Shown here piece by piece: positions 42,779-51,682 of a stretch of DNA of 64,000 nt. The stretch's first letter is position 1. Every line of letters begins with the position of its first letter. This stretch comes from Hyphomicrobiaceae bacterium. Lineage in GTDB: Bacteria > Pseudomonadota > Alphaproteobacteria > Rhizobiales > Methyloligellaceae. Position numbers and translations under genes: made by a program. Under the pieces are notes generated by a model. That model was given only the letters and a program-made list of their open reading frames with translations. It did not search any database and had not been told where the DNA came from. The stretch spans positions 248,001 through 312,000 of the forward strand of contig JACKJS010000001.1 in the NCBI GenBank assembly GCA_020637815.1, given 5' to 3'.

Positions 42779-45676
42779 TCAGCGCGGAATTCTGGTGCCA
42801 CCATAGATGCCGTTGGCCATCCACTTGCCGTTGGCCTTCTGCACGTCGAAATTACCGATGACACCACCAGGAATCTGCCCCTTGCCGGGAGATCCGACGA
42901 ACGAACCGGCCGCTGAACCGCGGATGCCACCGGCGCCGGACAATGCACCGCCAAAACTGGCTTTGCCTGGTGCATACATGCGCCCGGAGAACGTCTTTCC
43001 ATCAAAGTTGCTAATTGTAAGTTTGTCGTTGGGACTAAGCCCACGCGTCGCAAAGTTCCAGTCCATCCGCATGTTGCCGGTTGCGACCGACTGGTTCCAG
43101 ACACCATCCTTGAGTTTGGCAACGGTTCCGATTGCATCACCGGTATAGCTAGCTGTGCCGGTCGTTGGCATATCCGCCGACGACACGACATCGCCGGCGA
43201 TCCACCAGCCAAGATGGGTATCCTCGGCAACTTGGTTGCCTTGATGGTCAGTGTAATTGGAGCGCATGCCCCAAGCGCCCCATTTGATGTAGTCGCAATC
43301 CTGGCAGAAAGCCTTCTTTTGGACATCGTTAGGCGAGTTTTTCGGGAACAACACCTCGTTAGCGCCTATTGCATCGGCGCTGGCGAAATAGCCTTGAGTG
43401 TCAGGTCTGTAGATTTTGTTCTCAGGCCACTCATGTGTGATGGTCTTCTCGAACGGACCGAACTTGATTGTTTCTGTCCGGGTCACAAGCACCGTCTCTT
43501 CGATAGTTGATTTGCCAGGCTTTTCAAATGCCGCAAAAATATCGTTGTCAATCAGTGCTGAGTTGCCTTGGCCGCCAAATTTAAATTCGTAGCGCGGGTT
43601 CGGAAGCAGCCGACCATCCGCAACTTTGATAGTTGCAGTCAGATTGTTAGTGTCGCCATCCAATTCTAGTTTCACGTCATTCGGTGACGAATTCACGAGG
43701 GAACGAAGTTCGTTGCTCCCCGCCTGCTGCGAAAAGCCCGCCGCATAGCCTGTGAACGTTCCCGAGCCAGCCTCGACACCTTCAAGGGTCTCGGTACCAA
43801 CGGCTATGTGATACGTGGACCCGGACTGTGCGTCGATCGCAGGAGAGGGGCCAATGCCAGGTCCGTCCTGAACGCCATTCGGAAGATCTGAATTGTCGAT
43901 CTGTAGCAGGACTTCGTTCCCGTGAAGAGGCGTGTCTCGTCCTAGGTTCTCAGTCCCAGGTCCGCCGAGCGTGAGGACAGCGTTTGGCGTCTCGCCGTCC
44001 GCGCCGAGGAAGTGACCCCCATCGGGCCCTTCCAGACTCGCGATATCGCCAGAGAAGCTGTAGTTGTCGCTGTCTAAATCAGCACCACCGCGACGAGCGC
44101 CGGTTAAGCCGCCTTCCGAGGACCACTCGCCCAAAGCTATATTCACAAAGGACTGGCCCTCAGAGTCACCGGAGCCTAGGGCAAAGCTGGTTTGTAGCCA
44201 CACAGGACGGCTTTGATCTTCAGCGCCGCCGTTCTGTTCCTTGGCAATCAATGGCGACACGAAGGCATTACCCTCACCTAGGGCTGCAGAGCCGCCAGAT
44301 GCAAAGGGTGGCGCATCGCCCTGCACAATGTCGCTGGTGAGGGCGAATAGATAAATCTTGCCGGCTGGCTCACCGAAATTATGCTTCTTTCCGCCGAAGA
44401 CGAGCAGGCGATCAAAGTCATTCGGCTCGTCACTGACCACGTGATAGGCAAAAAAGTCGTTCTTCAAGACCGCGTGGCCTATGAAGTTCGTAGTCTCGCC
44501 ATCGGCGGTGACCTTAGCGGTTTCAACCGAACAAAAGCCATTCAGGCAGGTTAGCTTTTCAGGGAAGTCGATTTTGGCAGCCGGTCCTGAGCGTAGATAG
44601 ACGGTCTCAAGTTCGGCGTCGATATCTGCCTCGGCGGGAATATCTGCCAGCAGACGGTTACCCTTGACCGTAAACGTCCACACTAGATCGTCCGTAAGCA
44701 AACCGTCGGGGCCGGTATGGATCACCCGCGCGTCGATAGTCCGCGGGGGCGTTTCCGTCGGCGTGAGGTTCGTCTTCGGAGGCGTCGGATTGGTTGTGGG
44801 CGTATTGGTAGGCGTATTGTTGGGTGTGCTTGTTGGAGTGCTGTTCTTTTGTTCCTCGATCTGCTTGTCAATCTCGTCGGTGATTTGCGTCGAGGTTGCA
44901 TCAGAGATCAGGCTCTGGAGGCTGACGGTTTGCGTGAGTGCGCCGGAGCCGTCGCTTCCACTCGCCTGGTGGTCACCGCCTTGGGTGCCATCTCCGCCAC
45001 TTCCGTTGCTCGCAGAACTCGATCCGCCGCGGTTGGTCAGTGCCCTGGCGAATATGGCCGTATCTTCGGGCGTGGTCGGGCGGACATTCGCGCCGCCATG
45101 CGACAGGTCGAGCGTGTAGCCAGGCTGGAAGATCGTCTGGGTCTGTCCGTTGCGGCCGCGGAAGGTCAGCGAGTGGCCGTAGAGGAACGAATAGATCTTC
45201 TTCTGCGTGTTGCCTTGGAACATGCCGCCGCGAATGGCGAGCGCGCCGGAGGGCGTGTTGACTTGCACGCCGCCTGCGTTCTTCGACAGCTTGCCGCCGA
45301 TGAAGCGCATCGAGCCCTTCGAGAACGTGGCGACCATCTCGCCGGTCTTCTTGTTCGGGTCGTAGACGAACTTGTCGATGACGAGGTTCGAGTTGGGGCC
45401 GACCGTGAAGGTCGATCCGTCAACGAGCAGAACCTGAACCAGGCCGCTCGTCGTCGTCTCGATGCGCTCGTTGTAGAAGATCGACTTGCCGATATTGAGC
45501 TGCTTGTTCGGAACGCCGGAGAGAGACGAGAAGGCGTCCGGATTGACGGCCGCCGCCACGCCGACCTTGCCGGCTTGAGCGGGGAGGGGTGCAGCAAGGC
45601 CTGCCGCGGCTGCGCACACCATGAACGCGACCGCTGCGGTGCCGCAACGCGGCATCGAGTAACCGTTTTTGATCAT
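42779..45676 (-). CDS. Large secreted FecR-domain protein, candidate type XI-like cargo
   Basis: A 965-residue protein. The signal peptide ends at PAQA/GKVG (residue 36); no lipobox Cys follows. The FecR-like domain (about 55-200) includes NIGKSIFYNERIETTTSGLV, then QVLLVDGSTFTVGPNSNLVI and SGALAIRGGMFQGNT. VSLQSLISDATSTQITDE (251-268) is shared with the neighbouring paralogue. A Thr/Pro-rich linker (about 279-312) leads to a beta-rich middle (about 313-780). The last ~180 residues match the paralogue: CQDCDYIKWGAWG, HLGWWIAGDV, GTASYTGDAIG, RMDWNFATRG and GVIGNFDVQKANGKWMANGI. This end recalls the beta-barrel of TbpB-like Slam cargo. The middle is visibly less GC-rich than its neighbours, suggesting separate acquisition. 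AT-rich sequence upstream (about 45720-45760) may hold its own promoter. Confidence 0.8.
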   Translation of the reverse strand: MIKNGYSMPRCGTAAVAFMVCAAAAGLAAPLPAQAGKVGVAAAVNPDAFSSLSGVPNKQLNIGKSIFYNERIETTTSGLVQVLLVDGSTFTVGPNSNLVIDKFVYDPNKKTGEMVATFSKGSMRFIGGKLSKNAGGVQVNTPSGALAIRGGMFQGNTQKKIYSFLYGHSLTFRGRNGQTQTIFQPGYTLDLSHGGANVRPTTPEDTAIFARALTNRGGSSSASNGSGGDGTQGGDHQASGSDGSGALTQTVSLQSLISDATSTQITDEIDKQIEEQKNSTPTSTPNNTPTNTPTTNPTPPKTNLTPTETPPRTIDARVIHTGPDGLLTDDLVWTFTVKGNRLLADIPAEADIDAELETVYLRSGPAAKIDFPEKLTCLNGFCSVETAKVTADGETTNFIGHAVLKNDFFAYHVVSDEPNDFDRLLVFGGKKHNFGEPAGKIYLFALTSDIVQGDAPPFASGGSAALGEGNAFVSPLIAKEQNGGAEDQSRPVWLQTSFALGSGDSEGQSFVNIALGEWSSEGGLTGARRGGADLDSDNYSFSGDIASLEGPDGGHFLGADGETPNAVLTLGGPGTENLGRDTPLHGNEVLLQIDNSDLPNGVQDGPGIGPSPAIDAQSGSTYHIAVGTETLEGVEAGSGTFTGYAAGFSQQAGSNELRSLVNSSPNDVKLELDGDTNNLTATIKVADGRLLPNPRYEFKFGGQGNSALIDNDIFAAFEKPGKSTIEETVLVTRTETIKFGPFEKTITHEWPENKIYRPDTQGYFASADAIGANEVLFPKNSPNDVQKKAFCQDCDYIKWGAWGMRSNYTDHQGNQVAEDTHLGWWIAGDVVSSADMPTTGTASYTGDAIGTVAKLKDGVWNQSVATGNMRMDWNFATRGLSPNDKLTISNFDGKTFSGRMYAPGKASFGGALSGAGGIRGSAAGSFVGSPGKGQIPGGVIGNFDVQKANGKWMANGIYGGTRIPR

Positions 45677-45819
45677 CCCTCTAAGCCTCTTCTTCCGTCC
45701 TACGAGAAGAGCGAACCCAGCATATTAAGTATATAGCACGTCTAGACAGAATTTTATTGTCTTTTGGCGCCGTCGCTACCCGTGGGCCTGCATATGGTGC
45801 GGCCCCGCTCGGACGTCAA

Positions 45820-47502
45820 CTAGGGCCTTCGGGCGCCGCCGAAGATGCCCGTGGCGCGATAGCCGCTGTTGATGTTGTTGACGTTCCAGTTGCCGATCAC
45901 GCCGGCTGCGGGAGTCTTTCCGTCCGTGACGAAGGACCCGCGGGCACCGCCTACGACCGACGTCTGCCCCGCCATGCCGGTGATGGACCCGGAGAACTTG
46001 TTGAAATTGCCCGGCATTGTCATGGTGCCCCCGGCATTGAGCGCCGGCACGAGGTGCTGTGGATCGCTGGCCACGCTCGGCCCGAAATTCGTAATGGAGA
46101 ACTGGCCGCTCCGCTTCGCGAAGTCCCAATTCATGCCGAGATCGCCCCGGCCAACCAGCTGCGAGCCATAGTACGAGGGGATGATGCTGCCGACAGCGGT
46201 TCCCTTATAGGAAGCCGTGCCGGTTTGCGGCAGGTCGCGGAAATCGGTCACCTGGCCGGCGACCCACCAGCCGAGGGGGATGTGCTCGGTGACTGTGTAG
46301 TAGTCCAGCGGATCTTCATAGGCGTAGGTGGCACCGAATTCGCCCCAGCTGATGTAATTGCAGCTGCTGCAGAGGTTTCCGGGCTCAGCCGTCGCGAAAC
46401 CGCTGGAGCTGTAGACGGGGATCGACTGGCCATTCGGGCGGTAGAGATTGACGCTTGCAAGGTTCCAGGCGCTGCCGGAATTCGGCATGAAACGCAGCAC
46501 GCCGCTCCCAACGGTGCCGCCGCCTTCGACGTCGTAGAGCTTGAGCGTGATGGACTCGGTGTTCTGATTGAACTGAAAGTCGCCCGGCGACGTGCTGGCC
46601 GCAGTCGAGAACTCGTAACACGGGCCGTCACAAGCGTACTCATCATACAGGGAATAGACGAGGCCAGCACCAAAGCCGCCGATCGAAGACCGGATGATCG
46701 GTTCGCCCTCGGGGATCGTCTTGGGTATGTCCTGCAGGGCGCGCAACTGTGCCAGCAACTCGTCCGTGATGCGTGTGCCCGTGGCGTCGATGATAAGTTG
46801 CTGCAGGCTGAGCGTGTTGACCAGTTGCTCGGGCGGCGGCGGGGTGTTTTGGGTATTCACGCCCGATGTATCGGTGTTGCTGTTGGTCAGGCTCGCCATG
46901 AGGAGTTCGATATCGGCCTGCGTCGTCGGCCGGATCGTCGGCGTGCCGCTGCTCAAATCGAGCGTGTAGCCCGGCTGGTAGACCTTGTAAGTCTGCCCGT
47001 TATTGCCCGTGAACGTCATCTCCCTCCCATAGAGGAAGGAGAAGATGGAGCCGCCGCTGCCGATGCTGCCCTGGACCATGCCGCCACGGATGGCGAGGCT
47101 GCCGTTGGGCGTGTTGACCGTCACGCCGCCGGGGTTCTTCGAGATCTTGCCGCCGATATAGCGCATCGATCCCTTGGAGAACGTGGTGACGATCTCGCCG
47201 GTCTTCTTTTGCGGATCGTAAACGAAGCGGTCGATCACGACGTTCGAGTTGCGTCCCACCGTGAAGGTCGAGCCGTCCACGAGCAGCACCTGCACCACGC
47301 CGTTCGCGTCGGTGCTGATCCGCTCGTTGTAGAAGATCGACTTTCCGATCCGGAGCTCTTTTCGCGCGCCGCCCGCTCCTGAGAAAGCATCCGGATTGAC
47401 CGCAGCGGCGACGCCGACCTTCTCCGCGGCACTATCCTGCGCCGCGAGCGAGACGCCCGCGCCTACCACCAGGAACGCGGCTATTGCGCGTACCAGGCTC
47501 AC
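45820..47502 (-). CDS. Secreted FecR-domain protein, candidate type XI-like cargo
   Basis: A 560-residue paralogue of the preceding protein. A signal peptide ends near SLAAQDSAA/EKVGV. The FecR-like domain has RIGKSIFYNERISTDANGVV, then LLVDGSTFTVGRNSNVVID and NGSLAIRGGMVQGSI. TLSLQQLIIDATGTRITDEL follows. The middle is only ~120 residues, with a Cys pair in EYACDGPCYEF. The C-terminal domain has CSSCNYISWGEFG, HIPLGWWVAGQV, GTASYKGTAVG, GMNWDFAKRSG and GVIGNWNVNNINSGYRATGI, then FGGARRP. GTG 47502 is chosen: it follows the upstream stop directly and has an AGAGG ribosome site; a GTG at 47523 is less well placed. It is coupled to the barrel gene. Confidence 0.8.
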   Translation of the reverse strand: MSLVRAIAAFLVVGAGVSLAAQDSAAEKVGVAAAVNPDAFSGAGGARKELRIGKSIFYNERISTDANGVVQVLLVDGSTFTVGRNSNVVIDRFVYDPQKKTGEIVTTFSKGSMRYIGGKISKNPGGVTVNTPNGSLAIRGGMVQGSIGSGGSIFSFLYGREMTFTGNNGQTYKVYQPGYTLDLSSGTPTIRPTTQADIELLMASLTNSNTDTSGVNTQNTPPPPEQLVNTLSLQQLIIDATGTRITDELLAQLRALQDIPKTIPEGEPIIRSSIGGFGAGLVYSLYDEYACDGPCYEFSTAASTSPGDFQFNQNTESITLKLYDVEGGGTVGSGVLRFMPNSGSAWNLASVNLYRPNGQSIPVYSSSGFATAEPGNLCSSCNYISWGEFGATYAYEDPLDYYTVTEHIPLGWWVAGQVTDFRDLPQTGTASYKGTAVGSIIPSYYGSQLVGRGDLGMNWDFAKRSGQFSITNFGPSVASDPQHLVPALNAGGTMTMPGNFNKFSGSITGMAGQTSVVGGARGSFVTDGKTPAAGVIGNWNVNNINSGYRATGIFGGARRP

Positions 47503-47503
47503 G

Positions 47504-48841
47504 CTAGAACCTCTTTTGGACACCCAGCAGGGTGGTCAAGTCGTCGAAAGTGCGCAGATCGTAGTTCGACTGTTGGTCGCGGTATTCGACCTGCGGCACG
47601 AGAGCCCAAGTCTCCGCGACTGGAATCACCAGCGCCGTACGGGTCCACCACGTATCGTCCCGCTCGGATTCGTAGATGTTGATGGTCGGGTCTGGATCGT
47701 CGTAGTCGCGGCGAATGATGCCGCCGCCCACCTGCCAGGTCAGAGGATATTGAGCGTTCCACACGGGGTTCTTGAATGTCCAGGCAAAGCCAAGAGACAG
47801 CGCAAGTTCCCAATCCGAGTAGAAGCTTACCTCGGCGTCCTCGCGCTGCACGTAAGCCTGCGTCGTCATCACGAAGCCAGGCGTGAAGTAGTATGAGTAG
47901 TTGGCGCCGAGGCGCGTTTGCCATCCGGTGCGCAGCGAGTTGGTCGGCAAGTCGCTGTTGTCTTGGAAGTCCCGGTAGCGCGTCTCGAGCCGTGCATCGA
48001 GTACGCTTTGGGTCGCGGAGAAGCTGAGAAGCCGGACGCCCGCACCCGGTGCGTAGAAATACGAATCGTAGCCGAGATAGGCCAGGTCGCCGATGCCGTA
48101 GACGAACAAACGGGTCTGGTCCCAGGCAAAGCGCTTCATATTGAAGCTGGGACCGAAGGTGAACTCGAAGAAGTCGAGGTCGATATCGCTCAGTTCGTCG
48201 TCGAAGTAGATCGTCGAGTAGGCCAGGAAATCGAACTCGAGACGGTCGCCTTGCTGCTTCAGGTCGTGGGAATAGTGCAGCGTTCCGATGTTGAGGGCGC
48301 TCCATCCGGGCCTGCCGACGGATTGGTCGCCCAACGTGAAGTCGATGCCGTTGAGCGTGACCGAATTACTGCCAGGGCCGAAATTCGCGTTGCTCTCCCA
48401 GCGGATGGCGCTGAAGATCGAGGCCGAGAAGGGCGGGGGATCGGCCGCGATCGCAAGCTGTTGAATATAGAGCCGCACCTGCTCGGCGACGTCGTTCGGC
48501 ACGCTGGGGTTCGCCAGAACCTGTTCGAAATAGCTGCGCGCGACGTCGTAAGCACCGAGCTTGTAGTAGAGCACGCCAAGTTCGAACTGAATGCGCGGCG
48601 TGTTGGGCGCGTAGATGAGCATGCGCTCCAGAGCCGAGATGGCCCCTTCATAGTCGCCGGCGTCGGCGGAGGCGTGGGCATATTCGAAGGCGAGGTCGAG
48701 ATCGTTGGGGCGTGCAATCATCTGTTGCAGCATCGCTTCGCGCTGCTGCTCCGAGAGCCCCGCGGCCGAACCGGTTCCGGGAGCACCCAATATCAGACAG
48801 CCAACCGCGGCTGCGATCGCCACCTTCGCCCACGAACCCAT
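47504..48841 (-). CDS. TPR plus outer-membrane beta-barrel protein, Slam / type XI secretion-like
   Basis: A 445-residue protein. After a signal peptide (ending GTGSA/AGLS), residues ~30-150 form TPR helices (FEYAHASADAGDYEGAISAL, then MLIYAPNTPRIQFELGVLYY). From ~155 to the end the sequence alternates as beta strands with aromatic girdles (SAIRWESNANFGPGSNSV, TRLFVYGIGDLAYLGYDSYF, YSYYFTPGFVMTTQAYVQRE) and ends VQKRF; a terminal Phe is the outer-membrane protein sorting signal. This N-TPR, C-barrel design matches DUF560/Slam translocators, which export proteins carrying C-terminal beta-barrel domains. The next gene on the same strand encodes such a candidate. ATG 48841 is chosen over a GTG one codon upstream. 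Confidence 0.75.
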   Translation of the reverse strand: MGSWAKVAIAAAVGCLILGAPGTGSAAGLSEQQREAMLQQMIARPNDLDLAFEYAHASADAGDYEGAISALERMLIYAPNTPRIQFELGVLYYKLGAYDVARSYFEQVLANPSVPNDVAEQVRLYIQQLAIAADPPPFSASIFSAIRWESNANFGPGSNSVTLNGIDFTLGDQSVGRPGWSALNIGTLHYSHDLKQQGDRLEFDFLAYSTIYFDDELSDIDLDFFEFTFGPSFNMKRFAWDQTRLFVYGIGDLAYLGYDSYFYAPGAGVRLLSFSATQSVLDARLETRYRDFQDNSDLPTNSLRTGWQTRLGANYSYYFTPGFVMTTQAYVQREDAEVSFYSDWELALSLGFAWTFKNPVWNAQYPLTWQVGGGIIRRDYDDPDPTINIYESERDDTWWTRTALVIPVAETWALVPQVEYRDQQSNYDLRTFDDLTTLLGVQKRF

Positions 48842-48844
48842 CAC

Positions 48845-49183
48845 TCTGTCCGCCCGGTTTGTTCCGTTGGTGAGATGTCAGTCGAAACAGACAGCAGCAC
48901 CCGCCCTTCACCGGGGACGTTAGCCAGTTAACCTTTGGCTCACAAGGCTTGGCGCGCGTTTTTCGAATGTTTTCAAAGACTCTGTGGCTATTTGGGCACG
49001 GGATTGTCGCGCTATGGTTAACAATTGTACGCCATAAAATCGGCGCGCTCATAGCAAGCCGATTTCGTGGCCTGTTTTCGGGGAAATGCATGTTATTTTG
49101 GCAGGAATTCCTGAGTCTCGCGTCTATTTATTCTTTGCTAACCGAGTTGGGTTCAAATCAACCTCGCACCGGAAGAGCCCGCT
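48845..49183. other. Intergenic region between the barrel gene and rlpA
   Basis: This divergent spacer is AT-rich from about 48930 to 49160. ATGGTTAA (49014-49021) is the reverse complement of the TTAACCAT CtrA half-site and is followed by AATT; no second half-site is correctly placed. A plus-strand reading frame through here has no ribosome site and no recognisable protein. It probably holds promoters for both flanking operons. Confidence 0.45.
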
Positions 49184-50350
49184 TTGTTTTGCGTTCGCGG
49201 CACTTTCGGTGCGGCTTACTCAAGCCCTTCGGGGGGCGGGACTTTGGACGGGGCAATATCGGACAGACCCGCGCGGGCTACGGGTCGCAATCGGCCATTG
49301 GCCGGCCTTGCTTTCGAGGCGCGCTCCTGGTTCGCCCTTCTTCTTCTATCCACTTGCATCATTTGGTTTTGGCCTGACGGTCCGGAAAACGACGACATTT
49401 CCGGTCTCGGCGAGCGTGTTGTGCCGATCGGCTCGCCGGCGCCGAAGGGCGGGGGCCATTTCAAGATCGGCCAGCCCTACGAGATCAATGGCGAGCAATT
49501 TATCCCCCAGGACGATCCCTCTTACGACCGCACGGGCGTCGCCTCCTGGTATGGCGCCTTGTTCCACGGCCGGCACACGGCCAACGGCGAGATCTTCGAC
49601 ATGGAGCGGTTGTCGGCGGCGCACCCGACCTTGCCGCTGCCGGTCTATGTGAAGGTGACCAATCTCGACAACGGACGAAGCGCCGTGGTGCGGGTCAACG
49701 ACAGGGGTCCGTTTAGGAAGGGACGCGAGATCGATCTATCGGAGCGTACGGCGGAAGTGCTTGGCTTCAAGCGGGCCGGGACCGCGAATGTACGTGTTCG
49801 ATACCTGCGGCGCGCTCCGATGGACGGGGACGACGGTTTTGAGCGGGACTACCTTTCGACCCGAGGTTTCTCGCAATATGCGGGGACGAAGGATGAGGAC
49901 GGCGTGCCGGAAGTCGTCATTGCGGTTGGGCCGCCGGCGCCGCCAGGGCCTCCTCCCGCTCCGCCGCTTCCGGATCGACCCGACAGGTCGGCCGTTGTGG
50001 CCGCGCTTCAGACGCCAGCCGGCTCAGCCGCTGGCGCCGCCGGTTCGGACGAGGCCCCGCAACAGGCACAAGCGTCCATGGAGACCACGGGATCGATTGG
50101 GCCCTCAATATCGGAGTCCGAGGGGCCGATGATCCAGGCCGGGTTCTTCAAGAATCAAGGAAACGCGGAGCGGGCGCGTGGCGCGCTGGCGTCGGTCGGT
50201 CCTGTTACAATCACCGAACTGCTGGATCGCGGAGAAACGTATTACAGGGTGCGGGTCGGCCCGTTCTCGGACGGAATCGCGGCCGCCGCAGCTCTGTCGG
50301 ATGTTGCCGCAGCGGGCTATCGGGGCGCCAAAATCGTCTTGAATAACTGA
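49184..50350 (+). CDS. rlpA: RlpA-like septal ring lytic transglycosylase with SPOR domain
   Basis: As read, 388 residues. The double-psi beta-barrel core (about 115-210) starts DRTGVASWYGALFHGRHTAN, then GEIFDMERLSAAHPTLPLPV, and ends VVRVNDRGPFRKGREIDLSE. A Pro-rich linker and a C-terminal SPOR domain follow (MIQAGFFKNQGNAERARGAL). RlpA cleaves denuded glycan strands at the septum. The N-terminus is uncertain: 49184 is a TTG, and another TTG at 49298 would place the hydrophobic segment SWFALLLLSTCIIWF at the front. LSTC there is a poor lipobox. It is followed by dacA. Confidence 0.85.
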   Translation: MFCVRGTFGAAYSSPSGGGTLDGAISDRPARATGRNRPLAGLAFEARSWFALLLLSTCIIWFWPDGPENDDISGLGERVVPIGSPAPKGGGHFKIGQPYEINGEQFIPQDDPSYDRTGVASWYGALFHGRHTANGEIFDMERLSAAHPTLPLPVYVKVTNLDNGRSAVVRVNDRGPFRKGREIDLSERTAEVLGFKRAGTANVRVRYLRRAPMDGDDGFERDYLSTRGFSQYAGTKDEDGVPEVVIAVGPPAPPGPPPAPPLPDRPDRSAVVAALQTPAGSAAGAAGSDEAPQQAQASMETTGSIGPSISESEGPMIQAGFFKNQGNAERARGALASVGPVTITELLDRGETYYRVRVGPFSDGIAAAAALSDVAAAGYRGAKIVLNN

Positions 50351-50461
50351 GTGTTGTTCCGTGCCCGGTTGATTTTTCGGTTCAGGCATTCGATAGTGCG
50401 GGAACATTGGCCGCAGGCGTTGGCGGCCCTCAGAGCCACCATTCCACAGAATGAAGTGATC

Positions 50462-51658
50462 GTGCGCGCTTTGCGTAGATTGACGAAAACTGCCGTTGCT
50501 TGCGCGCTCTGCGCGCTGGGCGTGGTCTTTGCCGCGGGTGCTACCGATGCGGCCACGAAGAAAGAGGAGGGCTTTACCACAAAGGCCCAGAACGCAATCC
50601 TCCTCGATTCAGGCGCCGATCTCGTCCTTTACGAGAAGAACGCCGATACGCGCATCCCGCCGGCGAGCATGAGCAAGCTCATGACGCTGGCCGTTGTGTT
50701 CCGCGAATTGAAAGCAGGCCGCATCAAGCTCGACGACACGTTCAAGGTCAGCGAGCACGCCTGGCGCACGGGCGGTGCGCCGTCCGGAACCGCCGCCATG
50801 TTCGCGCCGCTTGGCGACGAGATCACCGTGGAAGATTTGATCCAAGGCGTCACGGTGCAGTCGGCGAATGACGGAGCGCTTATTCTGGCCGAAGGGATTG
50901 GCGGGACCGAGCAGGGCTTCGTCAAGATGATGAACGACTATGCGAAGCAGATCGGTCTCACCCAGTCGACCTTCATGAATCCGACCGGTCTTGAGGCCGA
51001 AGGTCATCTCATGACGGCGCGGGACCTTGCGACACTCGCGAAATTTCTGATCGAGACCTATCCGGAATACTATCACTACTTCTCGCAAAAGGAGTTCCGC
51101 TATCGTGACAAGTTCACCTTCCGGAACCGCAATCCGCTGGTGTGGTCGGATATCGGCGTGGACGGCCTGAAGACCGGATATTTGAAGGAAGCCGGGTACG
51201 GGCTCGTCTCGAGTGCGCAGCGCGGGGATCAAAGGCTCATTCTCGTCGTCACGGGGTTGCCGGACAAAGGCGACCGCGAGTCCGAATCGCGCCGGATGCT
51301 GGAATGGGGCTTCAAGAGCTTCAGGCCCTTCCGGCTGTTTGACGACGGACAGCAAATCAGCGAAGCGCTGGTTTGGGGCGGAGAGAAGCACTACGTGCCG
51401 CTTGTCGGCAACGGGGCGATCGATCTTCTCCTGCCGGCCAGCGCGACCGGCGCAGTCTCCGGCGAGATCGTCTATGACGGGCCGATCAAGGCGCCCATCA
51501 AAAAGGGGGACCAGATCGCGACCCTGAAGGTGAAGGCTGCGGAACTTGAAGCGGTCAACGAAATTCCGCTTTATGCTGGCGAGGACATCAACAGCAGCAA
51601 CTTCGCCATGCGCGGCATCGATTCTCTGCTCGTGCTCGCCTTCGGCTGGCTGCTTTAG
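50462..51658 (+). CDS. dacA: D-alanyl-D-alanine carboxypeptidase (PBP5/6 type)
   Basis: A 398-residue periplasmic S11 peptidase. A signal peptide ends near GATDA/ATKK. The active-site motifs are SMSKLMTL (SxxK), QSANDGALI (SxN) and GLKTGYLKEAGYG (KTG). The C-terminal PBP5 beta domain (about 300-380) is followed by an amphipathic membrane-anchor helix (RGIDSLLVLAFGWLL). GTG 50462 is chosen because it gives a standard signal peptide; the reading frame is open back to a GTG at 50351, right after the rlpA stop. It lies in an rlpA-dacA-tmk-holB-metG run. Confidence 0.92.
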   Translation: MRALRRLTKTAVACALCALGVVFAAGATDAATKKEEGFTTKAQNAILLDSGADLVLYEKNADTRIPPASMSKLMTLAVVFRELKAGRIKLDDTFKVSEHAWRTGGAPSGTAAMFAPLGDEITVEDLIQGVTVQSANDGALILAEGIGGTEQGFVKMMNDYAKQIGLTQSTFMNPTGLEAEGHLMTARDLATLAKFLIETYPEYYHYFSQKEFRYRDKFTFRNRNPLVWSDIGVDGLKTGYLKEAGYGLVSSAQRGDQRLILVVTGLPDKGDRESESRRMLEWGFKSFRPFRLFDDGQQISEALVWGGEKHYVPLVGNGAIDLLLPASATGAVSGEIVYDGPIKAPIKKGDQIATLKVKAAELEAVNEIPLYAGEDINSSNFAMRGIDSLLVLAFGWLL

Positions 51659-51682
51659 GGCAACGGCAACGAGCCTCCGAAC

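Noticed and set aside
40603..47502. FecR proteins as iron-responsive anti-sigma regulators
   Set aside because: They have signal peptides, no internal membrane helix and no cytoplasmic anti-sigma domain, and there is no ECF sigma factor or TonB receptor gene nearby.
49014..49021. CtrA binding site upstream of rlpA
   Set aside because: Only a half-site (ATGGTTAA) is present; the second half at the required spacing is missing.
48949..49377. A plus-strand gene overlapping the start of rlpA
   Set aside because: Its first part is hydrophobic by AT-rich composition only, it lacks a ribosome site, and it runs in a different frame through the rlpA signal region.
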